Below are positions 1 to 7,022 of a DNA stretch of 23,274 nt, piece after piece. Every line of letters begins with the position of its first letter. Within the stretch, counting starts at the first letter, position 1. The notes beneath the pieces were generated by a model. That model was not told the DNA's origin and did no database searches. It saw only the letters and a program-made list of their open reading frames with translations. The DNA lies in NCBI GenBank assembly GCA_947591115.1, contig CANQCX010000004.1, positions 1 to 23,274 of the forward strand, written 5' to 3'. Both the position numbers and the translations under genes were made by a program. The DNA is from an uncultured Lachnospiraceae bacterium (GTDB lineage Bacteria; Bacillota; Clostridia; Lachnospirales; Lachnospiraceae).

Positions 1-63
1 TCGAAACCGTTGGATGTAAAGGTCATTTACCGGAAAATGAACGAGATTTTCGAAGAAAAATAG
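1..63 (+). CDS. 3' end of an unidentified protein (partial)
   Basis: The first 20 codons of the window form an open frame ending in TAG at 61-63 and encode a short charged tail (…YRKMNEIFEEK). The start and most of the protein lie upstream, so no family can be assigned. The stop is followed by 91 bp without a gene that carries the promoter for the next operon, which suggests this gene belongs to a separate upstream unit. It could also be a chance open frame, because only 20 codons are visible. Confidence 0.45.
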   Translation, partial: SKPLDVKVIYRKMNEIFEEK

Positions 64-94
64 CAACTGGCAATTGTTCCATGTGCAAAAGTTC

Positions 95-122
95 TTTACA
101 AAAAAGCAAAATGTGATAAGAT
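95..122 (+). promoter_or_regulatory. Candidate vegetative promoter for the 155-12594 operon
   Basis: TTTACA at 95-100 (5/6 match to the -35 consensus), a 16-bp A-rich spacer and TAAGAT at 117-122 (4/6 match to the -10). Transcription would start near 129, just before the GGAGG at 143-147. No other good promoter was noticed in front of the operon, but the spacing and -10 are only moderate. Confidence 0.5.
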
Positions 123-154
123 AAAAAAGGATATTACTCATTGGAGGAACCAAA

Positions 155-1111
155 GTGGGTACAATGGAAAAAGAAAAGCAGGATCAGCAGCGGCTTAGGC
201 GCAAGCGCATAAACCGGATCAAGAACGGTATTGTTACCACGATCGCGATTTGGATGATTTTTTCATTATTGGCTATCATAATACTGTCTGTGCTGGTCTT
301 TCAGCTAAACCGCAGGTTGAGCCATATTGAGGAAAGCGGTTTGGTTATGCCGGACAGCAGAACGGAGCGGAATCTGCCGGATACGCAGATAAGCGGAGAA
401 CCAGCTCCGACGCCTGCAGAGGATTATTCGGGAGTGGTCAAGGGCATTGATTCCGAGGAGAATCTGGCGGTCGAAGGCGACGTGCATCAGGTGTACCTGA
501 CGTTTGACTGCGTTCCGGGGAGCAATACGGAAGCGATTTTAAATGTACTGAACCAATATCAGATCAAGGCGACTTTTTTTGTTACGGGAGATGAGTCGGA
601 GGAAGCAAAGGCGATCTATCAGCGGATCGTCAATGAGGGGCATACGCTTGGGATGCACTCTTATTCGAACCAGTATCATACGATCTATGCATCCGCAGAC
701 GCCTTTTATCAGGATTATAAGGAGATTTCCGATTATCTGTATGAGGTTACCGGAGTAAAAAGTACATATTATCGTTTTCCGGGAGGGAGCAGTAACGAGA
801 TCAGCAATGTCAACATGGCGGAGTTTGTCAAGATACTCAATCAGGAACAGGTAGTCTATTATGACTGGAATGTATCGGCGGGAGACGCGGCATCCGACTA
901 TACGGTTGAGGATGTGGTTTCTAATGTGACGGACGGCGTGTCCAGATACAAAACATCGGTTGTGCTGCTGCATGACGATGACGGAAAGTCAACAACGGCG
1001 GAGGCGCTCGGTCCTTTAATCGAAGCGTTAAAGAACATGCAGGCGCAGATTCTGCCGATTGATGAAAATACAAACGTAATCCAATACATCAAAGCGGATA
1101 GTGTTGGATAA
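155..1111 (+). CDS. Membrane-anchored NodB-like polysaccharide deacetylase homologue with degraded metal site
   Basis: 318 aa. A basic N-terminus (to about residue 23) is followed by one transmembrane helix (about 26-51), a linker with a Pro-rich stretch (to about 110) and a NodB/CE4-type domain (about 112-310), so the domain should face the outside of the cell. The family normally removes N-acetyl groups from peptidoglycan or other polysaccharide using a divalent metal held by Asp-His-His. Here motif 1 is TFDCVP, not TFDDGP: catalytic Asp118 stays but the metal Asp is Cys119. Motif 2 is HSYSN, so the second metal His is Asn172. The later motifs RFPGG (207-211), DWN (237-239) and LLHD (271-274) are kept. 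It is therefore probably not a standard deacetylase and may bind sugar or act structurally. Start: GTG at 155 lies 7 nt after GGAGG; the in-frame ATG at 164 is 16 nt away. A bactofilin gene follows after 20 bp, which fits an envelope role. Confidence 0.85.
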   Translation: MGTMEKEKQDQQRLRRKRINRIKNGIVTTIAIWMIFSLLAIIILSVLVFQLNRRLSHIEESGLVMPDSRTERNLPDTQISGEPAPTPAEDYSGVVKGIDSEENLAVEGDVHQVYLTFDCVPGSNTEAILNVLNQYQIKATFFVTGDESEEAKAIYQRIVNEGHTLGMHSYSNQYHTIYASADAFYQDYKEISDYLYEVTGVKSTYYRFPGGSSNEISNVNMAEFVKILNQEQVVYYDWNVSAGDAASDYTVEDVVSNVTDGVSRYKTSVVLLHDDDGKSTTAEALGPLIEALKNMQAQILPIDENTNVIQYIKADSVG

Positions 1112-1131
1112 AGACAAATGGAGGAATACAA

Positions 1132-1953
1132 ATGGGACTGTTTAAAGATTTTAAAGAAGATTTTTCTCAGGCAGTGAATGAACTGGTGCCGGGAGGAGAA
1201 GCACCGACTCCGGCGCCGACGGCGAATTCGGATAGTCTTGTTGTGGATACTTTGAACGAAGAAGTAGATGTGCAGTCAGAATTATCCAAATTAGACGGAC
1301 TTTTAGAGCAGGTGACCGATCCTGCCAAAGCAAAGGTGGCTTCCGCGCCGGAACGCAGGGAGGAGCCGGTTAAGCAGGAAACAAAGACAGAGGATCTATT
1401 TGCAGAGAAAGCAGAGGAATCTGCGCCAACGATGAAAAAGGAGAATAAACCAATGAGCGAAACAATGACCAATACCTTCAGACCAATTGCACCGGGAGAA
1501 GCAACCGAAGAAACTTCCGTAATTACCGCCAGCACAACGCTGACCGGCGATCTGCATTCCTCCGGTTCTTTCGATATTCAGGGAACGATCAACGGAAACG
1601 TCAGCTGCAACGGCAAGCTGGTAGTTACCGGAACGATCAACGGAAACAGCAATTCCGCAGAGTTCTTTGCAGATGTTGCAAAGATTGAGGGCGAGGTAGT
1701 CAGCAGCGGAACCGTAAAAGTAGGCGCAGGCTCAGTAATCATCGGCAATATTTCCGCAGCCTCCGCTGTTGTAGCGGGCGCGGTAAAGGGCGACATTGAC
1801 GTTCAGGGACCGGTAGTTATCGATACCTCCGCCGTAATCATGGGCAATATCAAATCCCGTTCCGTACAGATCAATAACGGTGCGGTAATCGAAGGCTTCT
1901 GCTCGCAGTGCTATGCAGATATCGACGTTCAGGGATTATTTGAGAACAAATAG
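1132..1953 (+). CDS. Bactofilin family cytoskeletal protein with long N-terminal extension
   Basis: 273 aa. The C-terminal half (about 125-270) is a bactofilin beta-helix built of short repeats such as GTINGNVSCNGKLVVTGTIN and GAVKGDIDVQGPVVI. Bactofilins polymerise without nucleotide and scaffold cell-wall or shape-determining proteins. The N-terminal 107 residues are different: a possible amphipathic helix (MGLFKDFKEDFSQAVNELVP), which could touch the membrane, then a low-complexity Ala/Pro/Glu/Lys region. ATG 1132 follows a GGAGG at 1120-1124. A second candidate start lies inside the gene: ATG 1453 (Met108, MSETMTNTF…) sits 9 nt after GGAG at 1440-1443 and would give a bare 166-aa bactofilin close to the size of ordinary family members. 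The gene lies between the NodB-like protein and pyrH (14-bp gap), so it is probably cotranscribed with both. The family call is firm; the partner and exact role are unknown. Confidence 0.9.
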   Translation: MGLFKDFKEDFSQAVNELVPGGEAPTPAPTANSDSLVVDTLNEEVDVQSELSKLDGLLEQVTDPAKAKVASAPERREEPVKQETKTEDLFAEKAEESAPTMKKENKPMSETMTNTFRPIAPGEATEETSVITASTTLTGDLHSSGSFDIQGTINGNVSCNGKLVVTGTINGNSNSAEFFADVAKIEGEVVSSGTVKVGAGSVIIGNISAASAVVAGAVKGDIDVQGPVVIDTSAVIMGNIKSRSVQINNGAVIEGFCSQCYADIDVQGLFENK

Positions 1954-1967
1954 AAAGGATTGCGTCT

Positions 1968-2663
1968 ATGAAGCGTATCTTATTAAAATTAAGCGGAGAA
2001 GCGCTTGCCGGAGAAAAACATCAGGGGTTTGACGAGCCGACGGTAACGAGGGTTGCGCTTCAGGTCAAGCAGCTTGTGGATAAGGGCGTAGAAGTCGGCA
2101 TTGTGATCGGCGGCGGAAATTTCTGGAGAGGACGTACCAGCGAGACGATCGACCGTACCAAAGCGGATCAGATCGGGATGCTTGCAACGGTTATGAACTG
2201 TATCTATGTTTCGGAGATCTTCCGCTCGACAGGCATGAAAACGCAGGTGCTTACGCCGTTTGAATGCGGTTCTATGACGAAATTATTTTCTAAGGATCGC
2301 GCAAATAAATATTTTGCGCATCAGATGGTCGTATTTTTTGCCGGAGGTACGGGACATCCGTATTTTTCAACGGACACCGCGACGGTGCTTCGGGCGGTAG
2401 AGATTGAGGCGGACGCCATACTGCTTGCAAAAGCGGTGGACGGCGTTTATGACAGTGATCCAAAGCTCAATCCGGATGCAAAACGTTATGACGAGATTTC
2501 GATTGAAGATGTGATCGCGCAGAAGCTGGCAGTCGTAGATCTGACCGCTTCGATCATGTGTATGGAAAACCATATGCCGATGCGCGTATTTTGTCTGAAC
2601 GATGAAAACAGCATTGTAAAAGCATTGAGCGGAGATTTCTGCGGTACAAAAGTGACGGTTTGA
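1968..2663 (+). CDS. pyrH: UMP kinase
   Basis: 231 aa, a full-length bacterial UMP kinase of the amino-acid-kinase fold. It phosphorylates UMP to UDP with ATP in the cytoplasm, feeding pyrimidine nucleotide and UDP-sugar synthesis. Visible family features are the N-terminal KLSGEAL phosphate-binding loop (residues 7-13), the GGGNFWRGR segment (about 49-57), and the block from DTATVLRAVEIEAD through AKAVDGVYDSDPK that closes the nucleotide site. The start at ATG 1968 has AAAGGA about 10 nt upstream, just after the bactofilin stop. frr follows after 14 bp. The pyrH-frr-uppS-cdsA-dxr-rseP order is a classic bacterial cluster, but the usual upstream rpsB-tsf pair is replaced here by the NodB-like protein and the bactofilin. 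Confidence 0.97.
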   Translation: MKRILLKLSGEALAGEKHQGFDEPTVTRVALQVKQLVDKGVEVGIVIGGGNFWRGRTSETIDRTKADQIGMLATVMNCIYVSEIFRSTGMKTQVLTPFECGSMTKLFSKDRANKYFAHQMVVFFAGGTGHPYFSTDTATVLRAVEIEADAILLAKAVDGVYDSDPKLNPDAKRYDEISIEDVIAQKLAVVDLTASIMCMENHMPMRVFCLNDENSIVKALSGDFCGTKVTV

Positions 2664-2677
2664 TGAGGAGGTAGAAT

Positions 2678-3232
2678 ATGGATGAGAGATTAACGGGTTT
2701 TCAGGACAAAATGGAAAAGTCTTTGAAAAATTTGGAAGACGAGTATGCGTCCATTCGTGCAGGGCGGGCAAATCCGCATGTACTGGATAAGCTGCGCGTA
2801 GATTATTACGGTACGCCTTCCCCGATACAGAGCGTTGCGAACGTCAGCGTACCGGAACCGCGTATGATCCAGATTCAACCCTGGGAGCCGTCTCTGGTAA
2901 AAGCCATTGAAAAAGCGATCCTGACTTCGGATATCGGAATCAATCCGACAAACGACGGAAAAGTAATTCGTCTGGTATTTCCGGAGCTGACCGAGGAGCG
3001 GAGAAAAGATCTTGCAAAGGACATCAAAAAAAAGGGCGAGGCTGCAAAAGTTGCAATCCGCAACATCCGGCGGGATGCAATGGATCATTTCAAGAAGCTT
3101 GGAAAGACAGAAGATATTTCAGAGGATGCAATCAAAGATTTGGAAGATGGCATACAAAAGCTGACCGACCAGTATGTTGCAAAAATAGAGAAAGCGATTG
3201 AGGCTAAGTCAAAAGAGATCCTTACCGTTTAA
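2678..3232 (+). CDS. frr: Ribosome recycling factor
   Basis: 184 aa, the usual length for RRF. With EF-G it splits the post-termination ribosome so that subunits can be reused. The sequence shows the typical beginning (a short helix, then LEDEYASIRAGRANP), the central segment with YYGTPSPIQSVANVSVPEPR, and the C-terminal helix with LTEERRKDLAKDIKKKGEAAKVAIRNIRRDA spread over about 108-139. ATG 2678 is preceded by GAGGAGG directly after the pyrH stop, so translation should be well coupled. A terminator-like hairpin follows 11 bp after the stop, before uppS, so transcripts may partly end here. Confidence 0.97.
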   Translation: MDERLTGFQDKMEKSLKNLEDEYASIRAGRANPHVLDKLRVDYYGTPSPIQSVANVSVPEPRMIQIQPWEPSLVKAIEKAILTSDIGINPTNDGKVIRLVFPELTEERRKDLAKDIKKKGEAAKVAIRNIRRDAMDHFKKLGKTEDISEDAIKDLEDGIQKLTDQYVAKIEKAIEAKSKEILTV

Positions 3233-3243
3233 AAGACTTATGA

Positions 3244-3277
3244 GGGGCATTGCCGATATGGCGTGTCCCATTTTTTT
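3244..3277 (+). terminator. Intercistronic terminator or attenuator between frr and uppS
   Basis: GGGGCA (3244-3249) pairs with TGTCCC (3264-3269, one G-U pair) and GCC (3252-3254) pairs with GGC (3260-3262) around a GATAT loop; seven T residues follow at 3271-3277. The U-tract is immediately followed by the uppS ribosome binding site (GAGG 3280-3283). Because the flanking genes form one conserved cluster and no promoter was noticed after the hairpin, partial termination is more likely than a full stop. Confidence 0.65.
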
Positions 3278-3289
3278 GTGAGGTAGACA

Positions 3290-4018
3290 ATGAATATTCC
3301 AAAACATGTGGCCATCATTCTGGATGGCAACGGCCGATGGGCAAAAAAAAGAGGAATGCCAAGAAATTACGGACATACGGCAGGAGCCAAAAATGTAGAA
3401 CCGGTGTGTCGGGCGGCGGATGAGCTTGGAATTAAATATCTGACGCTGTATGCGTTTTCTACGGAAAACTGGAACCGTCCGCCGAAGGAAGTGGACGCTT
3501 TGATGAAGCTTCTGGAAAGCTATCTGAAAAACTGTATTAAGACGGCGGAGAAAAACCATATGCGCGTGCGCGTAATCGGGGATCTGTCGCGTCTTAGTCC
3601 CCGTTTTCAGGAAAAAATCCGCGAATTGGAGCTCTGCTCCAAAACAAACGACGGATTAAATCTGACCATTGCCATCAATTACGGAAGCAGGGATGAAATG
3701 CTGCGCGCCGTAAGGCGGATCGCGGCGGACTGCAAAGAGGGAAAGCTGAACGAAGCGGAGATTGACGAGGCGCGCTTTTCTTCCTATCTGGACACATGGG
3801 AGCTTCCGGATCCGGATCTTTTGATAAGGACGAGCGGAGAACAGCGGCTGTCCAACTATCTTTTATGGCAGCTTGCCTACAGCGAATTTTATTTTACCGA
3901 TGTGCCCTGGCCGGATTTTCACAAAAAGGAATTAGAACTTGCCATTGAGGCGTATAATAAACGTGACCGCAGATATGGCGCACTGAAAGAAGAAAAGCAG
4001 GAGGAATACCATGTTTAA
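3290..4018 (+). CDS. uppS: Undecaprenyl diphosphate synthase (cis-prenyltransferase)
   Basis: 242 aa. It extends farnesyl diphosphate with isopentenyl diphosphate in cis to make C55 undecaprenyl diphosphate, the lipid carrier for cell-wall building blocks. The diagnostic N-terminal motif is LDGNGRWAKKRGMPRNYGH, with catalytic Asp12 at its start; FSTENWNRPPKEV (about 61-73) and the C-terminal RTSGEQRLSNYLLWQLAYSE followed by FYFTDVPWPDF (from about 180) are also family signatures. The common MDGNGRW is LDGNGRW here, a mild change. The stop overlaps the cdsA start by 8 nt (ATGTTTAA), so the two are probably translationally coupled. dxr and ispG, two genes that supply its isoprenoid substrates, lie downstream in the same cluster. 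Confidence 0.97.
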   Translation: MNIPKHVAIILDGNGRWAKKRGMPRNYGHTAGAKNVEPVCRAADELGIKYLTLYAFSTENWNRPPKEVDALMKLLESYLKNCIKTAEKNHMRVRVIGDLSRLSPRFQEKIRELELCSKTNDGLNLTIAINYGSRDEMLRAVRRIAADCKEGKLNEAEIDEARFSSYLDTWELPDPDLLIRTSGEQRLSNYLLWQLAYSEFYFTDVPWPDFHKKELELAIEAYNKRDRRYGALKEEKQEEYHV

Positions 4019-4814
4019 GACAAGACTGCTGAGCGGGATCGTACTTGTGATCTTAGCGCTGGTGCTGATCATACTGGGAGGTCCGACGCTTCTGGTATCG
4101 ACGCTTTTGATCTCCGTCGTCGGAATGTTTGAATTGTATCGTGTTTTCGGCGTAGAAAAATCTCCGCTGGCCGCTGCCGGTTATCTGGCCGCCGCAGTTT
4201 TTTACGCGGATATGCAGTGGGAATTTTTACCGGAACCGATGCTGCTTGTGATGGGATTTATCATCGTGCTGATGTTTTTATACGTTTTCTCCTATCCGAA
4301 ATACCGTCCGAAGCAGGTCATGGCTGTTTTCTTCGGACTGTTTTACGTGGCGGTCATGCTGTCTTACATTTACAGAATCCGGACATTGGAGCATGGACTG
4401 TATCTGGCGTTTTTGATCTTCCTCTGCTCATGGGGATGCGATACGTGCGCCTACTGTGTCGGAAAGCTGATCGGCAAACATAAAATGTCGCCGAAGCTCA
4501 GTCCGAAAAAGTCTGTGGAAGGAGCGGCGGGCGGCGTTGCAGGAGCCGCGCTTTTAACGGCGGTATACTGTCTGGTATTTCGCAGCCGGATGGAGCTTTT
4601 GCCGGAGGAAATCGCCATTTTATCCGGAATTGCCGCAATTGCGGGATTGATTTCGATGGTAGGGGATCTGACGGCAAGCGCGATCAAGCGGAATTACCAG
4701 ATCAAGGATTACGGTCATCTGATCCCGGGACATGGAGGCATTCTGGACCGGTTTGACAGTATGATCATTACGGCGCCGATCATTTATTATCTGGCTTTTT
4801 ATTTTATGCAATAG
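4011..4814 (+). CDS. cdsA: Phosphatidate cytidylyltransferase (CDP-diglyceride synthase)
   Basis: 267 aa integral membrane protein with about seven to eight hydrophobic segments beginning at residue 5. It converts phosphatidic acid and CTP to CDP-diacylglycerol, the branch point for phosphatidylglycerol and other phospholipids. The C-terminal CDP-alcohol signature is clear: SMVGDLTASAIKRNYQIKDY followed by GHLIPGHGGILDRFDS (about 216-250), including the metal-binding Asp residues. An upstream cytoplasmic loop KHKMSPKLSPKKSVEGAAGG is also typical. The ATG lies inside the last codons of uppS with an AGGAGG about 6 nt upstream. dxr starts 18 bp later. Confidence 0.96.
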   Translation: MFKTRLLSGIVLVILALVLIILGGPTLLVSTLLISVVGMFELYRVFGVEKSPLAAAGYLAAAVFYADMQWEFLPEPMLLVMGFIIVLMFLYVFSYPKYRPKQVMAVFFGLFYVAVMLSYIYRIRTLEHGLYLAFLIFLCSWGCDTCAYCVGKLIGKHKMSPKLSPKKSVEGAAGGVAGAALLTAVYCLVFRSRMELLPEEIAILSGIAAIAGLISMVGDLTASAIKRNYQIKDYGHLIPGHGGILDRFDSMIITAPIIYYLAFYFMQ

Positions 4815-4832
4815 CAGAACAGGGAGTCACTT

Positions 4833-5975
4833 ATGAAAAAAATAGCCATTTTAGGATCTACCGGCTCCATCGGAACCCAGACGCTGGAGGTCGTGCAGGC
4901 AAATAACGATATCGAAGTAACCGCGCTTTCCTGCGGAAGCAGAATCGACCTTCTGGAGCAGCAGATACGCAGGTTTCGGCCGAAGCTGGCAAGCGTTTGG
5001 GAGGAAAAAAAGGCGGCGGAATTAAAAACGCGGATACGTGATCTGAATACAAAGGTTTCTTACGGCATGGAGGGACTGCTGGAGGCAGCGCAGCATCCGG
5101 AGGCGGAGCTTCTGGTTACCGCTATCGTCGGGATGCTGGGCATCCGCCCTACCATTGCGGCGATCCGCGCGGGCAAAACCATTGCGCTTGCAAATAAAGA
5201 GACGCTGGTTACGGCGGGACATCTCATTATGCCGCTTGCGGCGGAAATGGGCGTGCCGATCCTTCCGGTTGACAGCGAGCATAGCGCTATTTTCCAGTCG
5301 TTAAACGGCGAACGGCAGAATGAGATCGAACGGATCCTGCTGACGGCCTCCGGAGGTCCGTTTCGGGGGAAAAAGAGGGAGGAGCTGTCCGACATCCGTC
5401 CGGAGGACGCACTAAAGCATCCGAATTGGAGCATGGGGAGAAAGATTACGATCGATTCTTCCACGATGGTCAACAAAGGCTTAGAGGTCATAGAGGCAAA
5501 ATGGCTGTTCGGGGTAGAACCGGAGCAGATTCAGGTCGTCGTGCATCCGCAGAGCATCCTTCATTCCGCGGTGGAATTTAAAGACGGCGCCGTAATCGCG
5601 CAGCTTGGCACTCCGGATATGCGGCTTCCGATCCAGTACGCACTTTATTATCCGAACCGGCGGAGCCGTCTGGGAGAACAACTGGATCTGTTCAAACTGC
5701 AGAACCTGACCTTTGAAAAGCCGGATACCGAGACGTTTTCGGGACTGGCGCTGGCATATCAGGCGCTGGAAAAGGGCGGAAATCTTCCGACTGTTTTCAA
5801 TGCGGCGAACGAACGGGCGGTCGCGCTGTTTCTGGACGGGAAAATTTCCTATCTGCAGATTACAGAAATCATCCGGAACGCCATGGACAACTGCCGCCAT
5901 ATTGCAGCGCCGGACGTGGAAGAAATTCTGGAAACGGAACGGGAAGTTTATGATTTTATAGATAGCAGGTGGTAA
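4833..5975 (+). CDS. dxr: 1-deoxy-D-xylulose 5-phosphate reductoisomerase
   Basis: 380 aa, normal length. It catalyses the NADPH-dependent rearrangement of DXP to 2-C-methyl-D-erythritol 4-phosphate, the committed step of the MEP isoprenoid pathway. The N-terminal Rossmann motif is LGSTGSIGTQTL (residues 7-18); NKETLV (about 121-126) and the metal and substrate site PVDSEHSAIFQSL (about 146-158) follow, then TASGGPFR and HPNWSMGRKITIDSSTMVNK with GLEVIEAKWLFG (about 195-226), the flexible-loop and active-site block. The product goes towards ispG in the same operon and finally to uppS. The stop is 1 bp before the rseP start. Nothing in the sequence is degraded. Confidence 0.97.
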   Translation: MKKIAILGSTGSIGTQTLEVVQANNDIEVTALSCGSRIDLLEQQIRRFRPKLASVWEEKKAAELKTRIRDLNTKVSYGMEGLLEAAQHPEAELLVTAIVGMLGIRPTIAAIRAGKTIALANKETLVTAGHLIMPLAAEMGVPILPVDSEHSAIFQSLNGERQNEIERILLTASGGPFRGKKREELSDIRPEDALKHPNWSMGRKITIDSSTMVNKGLEVIEAKWLFGVEPEQIQVVVHPQSILHSAVEFKDGAVIAQLGTPDMRLPIQYALYYPNRRSRLGEQLDLFKLQNLTFEKPDTETFSGLALAYQALEKGGNLPTVFNAANERAVALFLDGKISYLQITEIIRNAMDNCRHIAAPDVEEILETEREVYDFIDSRW

Positions 5976-5976
5976 T

Positions 5977-7011
5977 ATGAGTATTGTAATTGCAATTCTT
6001 ATTTTTAGTTTTATTGTACTGTTTCATGAATTCGGACATTTTCTGCTGGCAAAATTAAACGGGATTCAGGTCAATGAATTCTGTCTGGGTTTTGGTCCGA
6101 CGCTGATCGGATTTACCAGAGGCGGTACCAAGTATTCCTTAAAACTTCTGCCGTTTGGCGGAGCCTGTATGATGGAGGGAGAGGACGCCGAATCCCAAGA
6201 TCCCCACGCCTTTATGAACAAATCCGTATGGGCGCGGATCAGCGTTGTGTTTGCGGGACCGTTTTTCAATTTTATTCTGGCTTTTTTGGGCGCGTTTCTT
6301 CTGATGTGCTTTGCCGGCTATGACGAGCCGGTCATCAGCGGCGTCAGCGAAGGCTATGCGGCGGCGGAGGCCGGACTGCAGAAGGGCGACGAGATCATAA
6401 AGATAAACAATAAGCGGATCCACTTTTTCCGCGAGGTCAGCGTCTATTCCGCCATGCATGCGGGGGAAACCGTTGAAATTACCTATGAGCGCGGCGGCAA
6501 GCGGTATCAGACGACGCTGGTGCCGACGTATGACGAAGAAGATCAGAGATATTATTACGGGGTGCTTGCTTCCGCGAGGACGAAGGGAAATGTTTTGGAT
6601 AACGCCGTCCATGCCGTTTATGAGGTAAAATACTGGATCGTTACCACGCTTCAGGGATTGCGGATGCTGTTTACGGGCGGCGCTTCGCTGAATGACCTAA
6701 GCGGACCGGTCGGTATTGTAAAAGGAATGGGGGACGTCTACGAAGAATCCCTTGCAAACGACGGATATTTTTATGTATTTTTAAATATGCTGAACTGGCT
6801 GGTGCTTTTATCCGCCAATCTGGGAATCATGAACCTGCTGCCGCTTCCGGCGCTGGACGGGGGCAGGCTGGTCTTTTTGATCATCGAGGCGATACGCAGA
6901 AAACGGGTGGATCCGGAAAAAGAAGGCATGGTTCATCTGGCGGGAATCGTATTGTTAATGCTGCTTATGGTCGTCGTCATGTTTAACGACATTCGGAAAC
7001 TGTTTATTTAA
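5977..7011 (+). CDS. rseP: RIP metalloprotease RseP (site-2 protease family)
   Basis: 344 aa membrane zinc protease (RasP/RseP type) that cleaves transmembrane substrates such as anti-sigma factors and signal-peptide remnants. The zinc motif HEFGH occupies residues 17-21 in the first membrane helix. A single PDZ domain lies at about 118-180 (AAEAGLQKGDEIIKINNKRI). The second conserved motif LPALDGGRLVF (Asp about 293) and a final transmembrane helix complete the active core. One PDZ domain is the Gram-positive arrangement; the E. coli protein has two. The start is 1 bp after the dxr stop, with AGGTGG inside the dxr end. The substrate is unknown: no sigma or anti-sigma pair is present in the window. 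Confidence 0.95.
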   Translation: MSIVIAILIFSFIVLFHEFGHFLLAKLNGIQVNEFCLGFGPTLIGFTRGGTKYSLKLLPFGGACMMEGEDAESQDPHAFMNKSVWARISVVFAGPFFNFILAFLGAFLLMCFAGYDEPVISGVSEGYAAAEAGLQKGDEIIKINNKRIHFFREVSVYSAMHAGETVEITYERGGKRYQTTLVPTYDEEDQRYYYGVLASARTKGNVLDNAVHAVYEVKYWIVTTLQGLRMLFTGGASLNDLSGPVGIVKGMGDVYEESLANDGYFYVFLNMLNWLVLLSANLGIMNLLPLPALDGGRLVFLIIEAIRRKRVDPEKEGMVHLAGIVLLMLLMVVVMFNDIRKLFI

Positions 7012-7022
7012 CGGGAGAAGCT

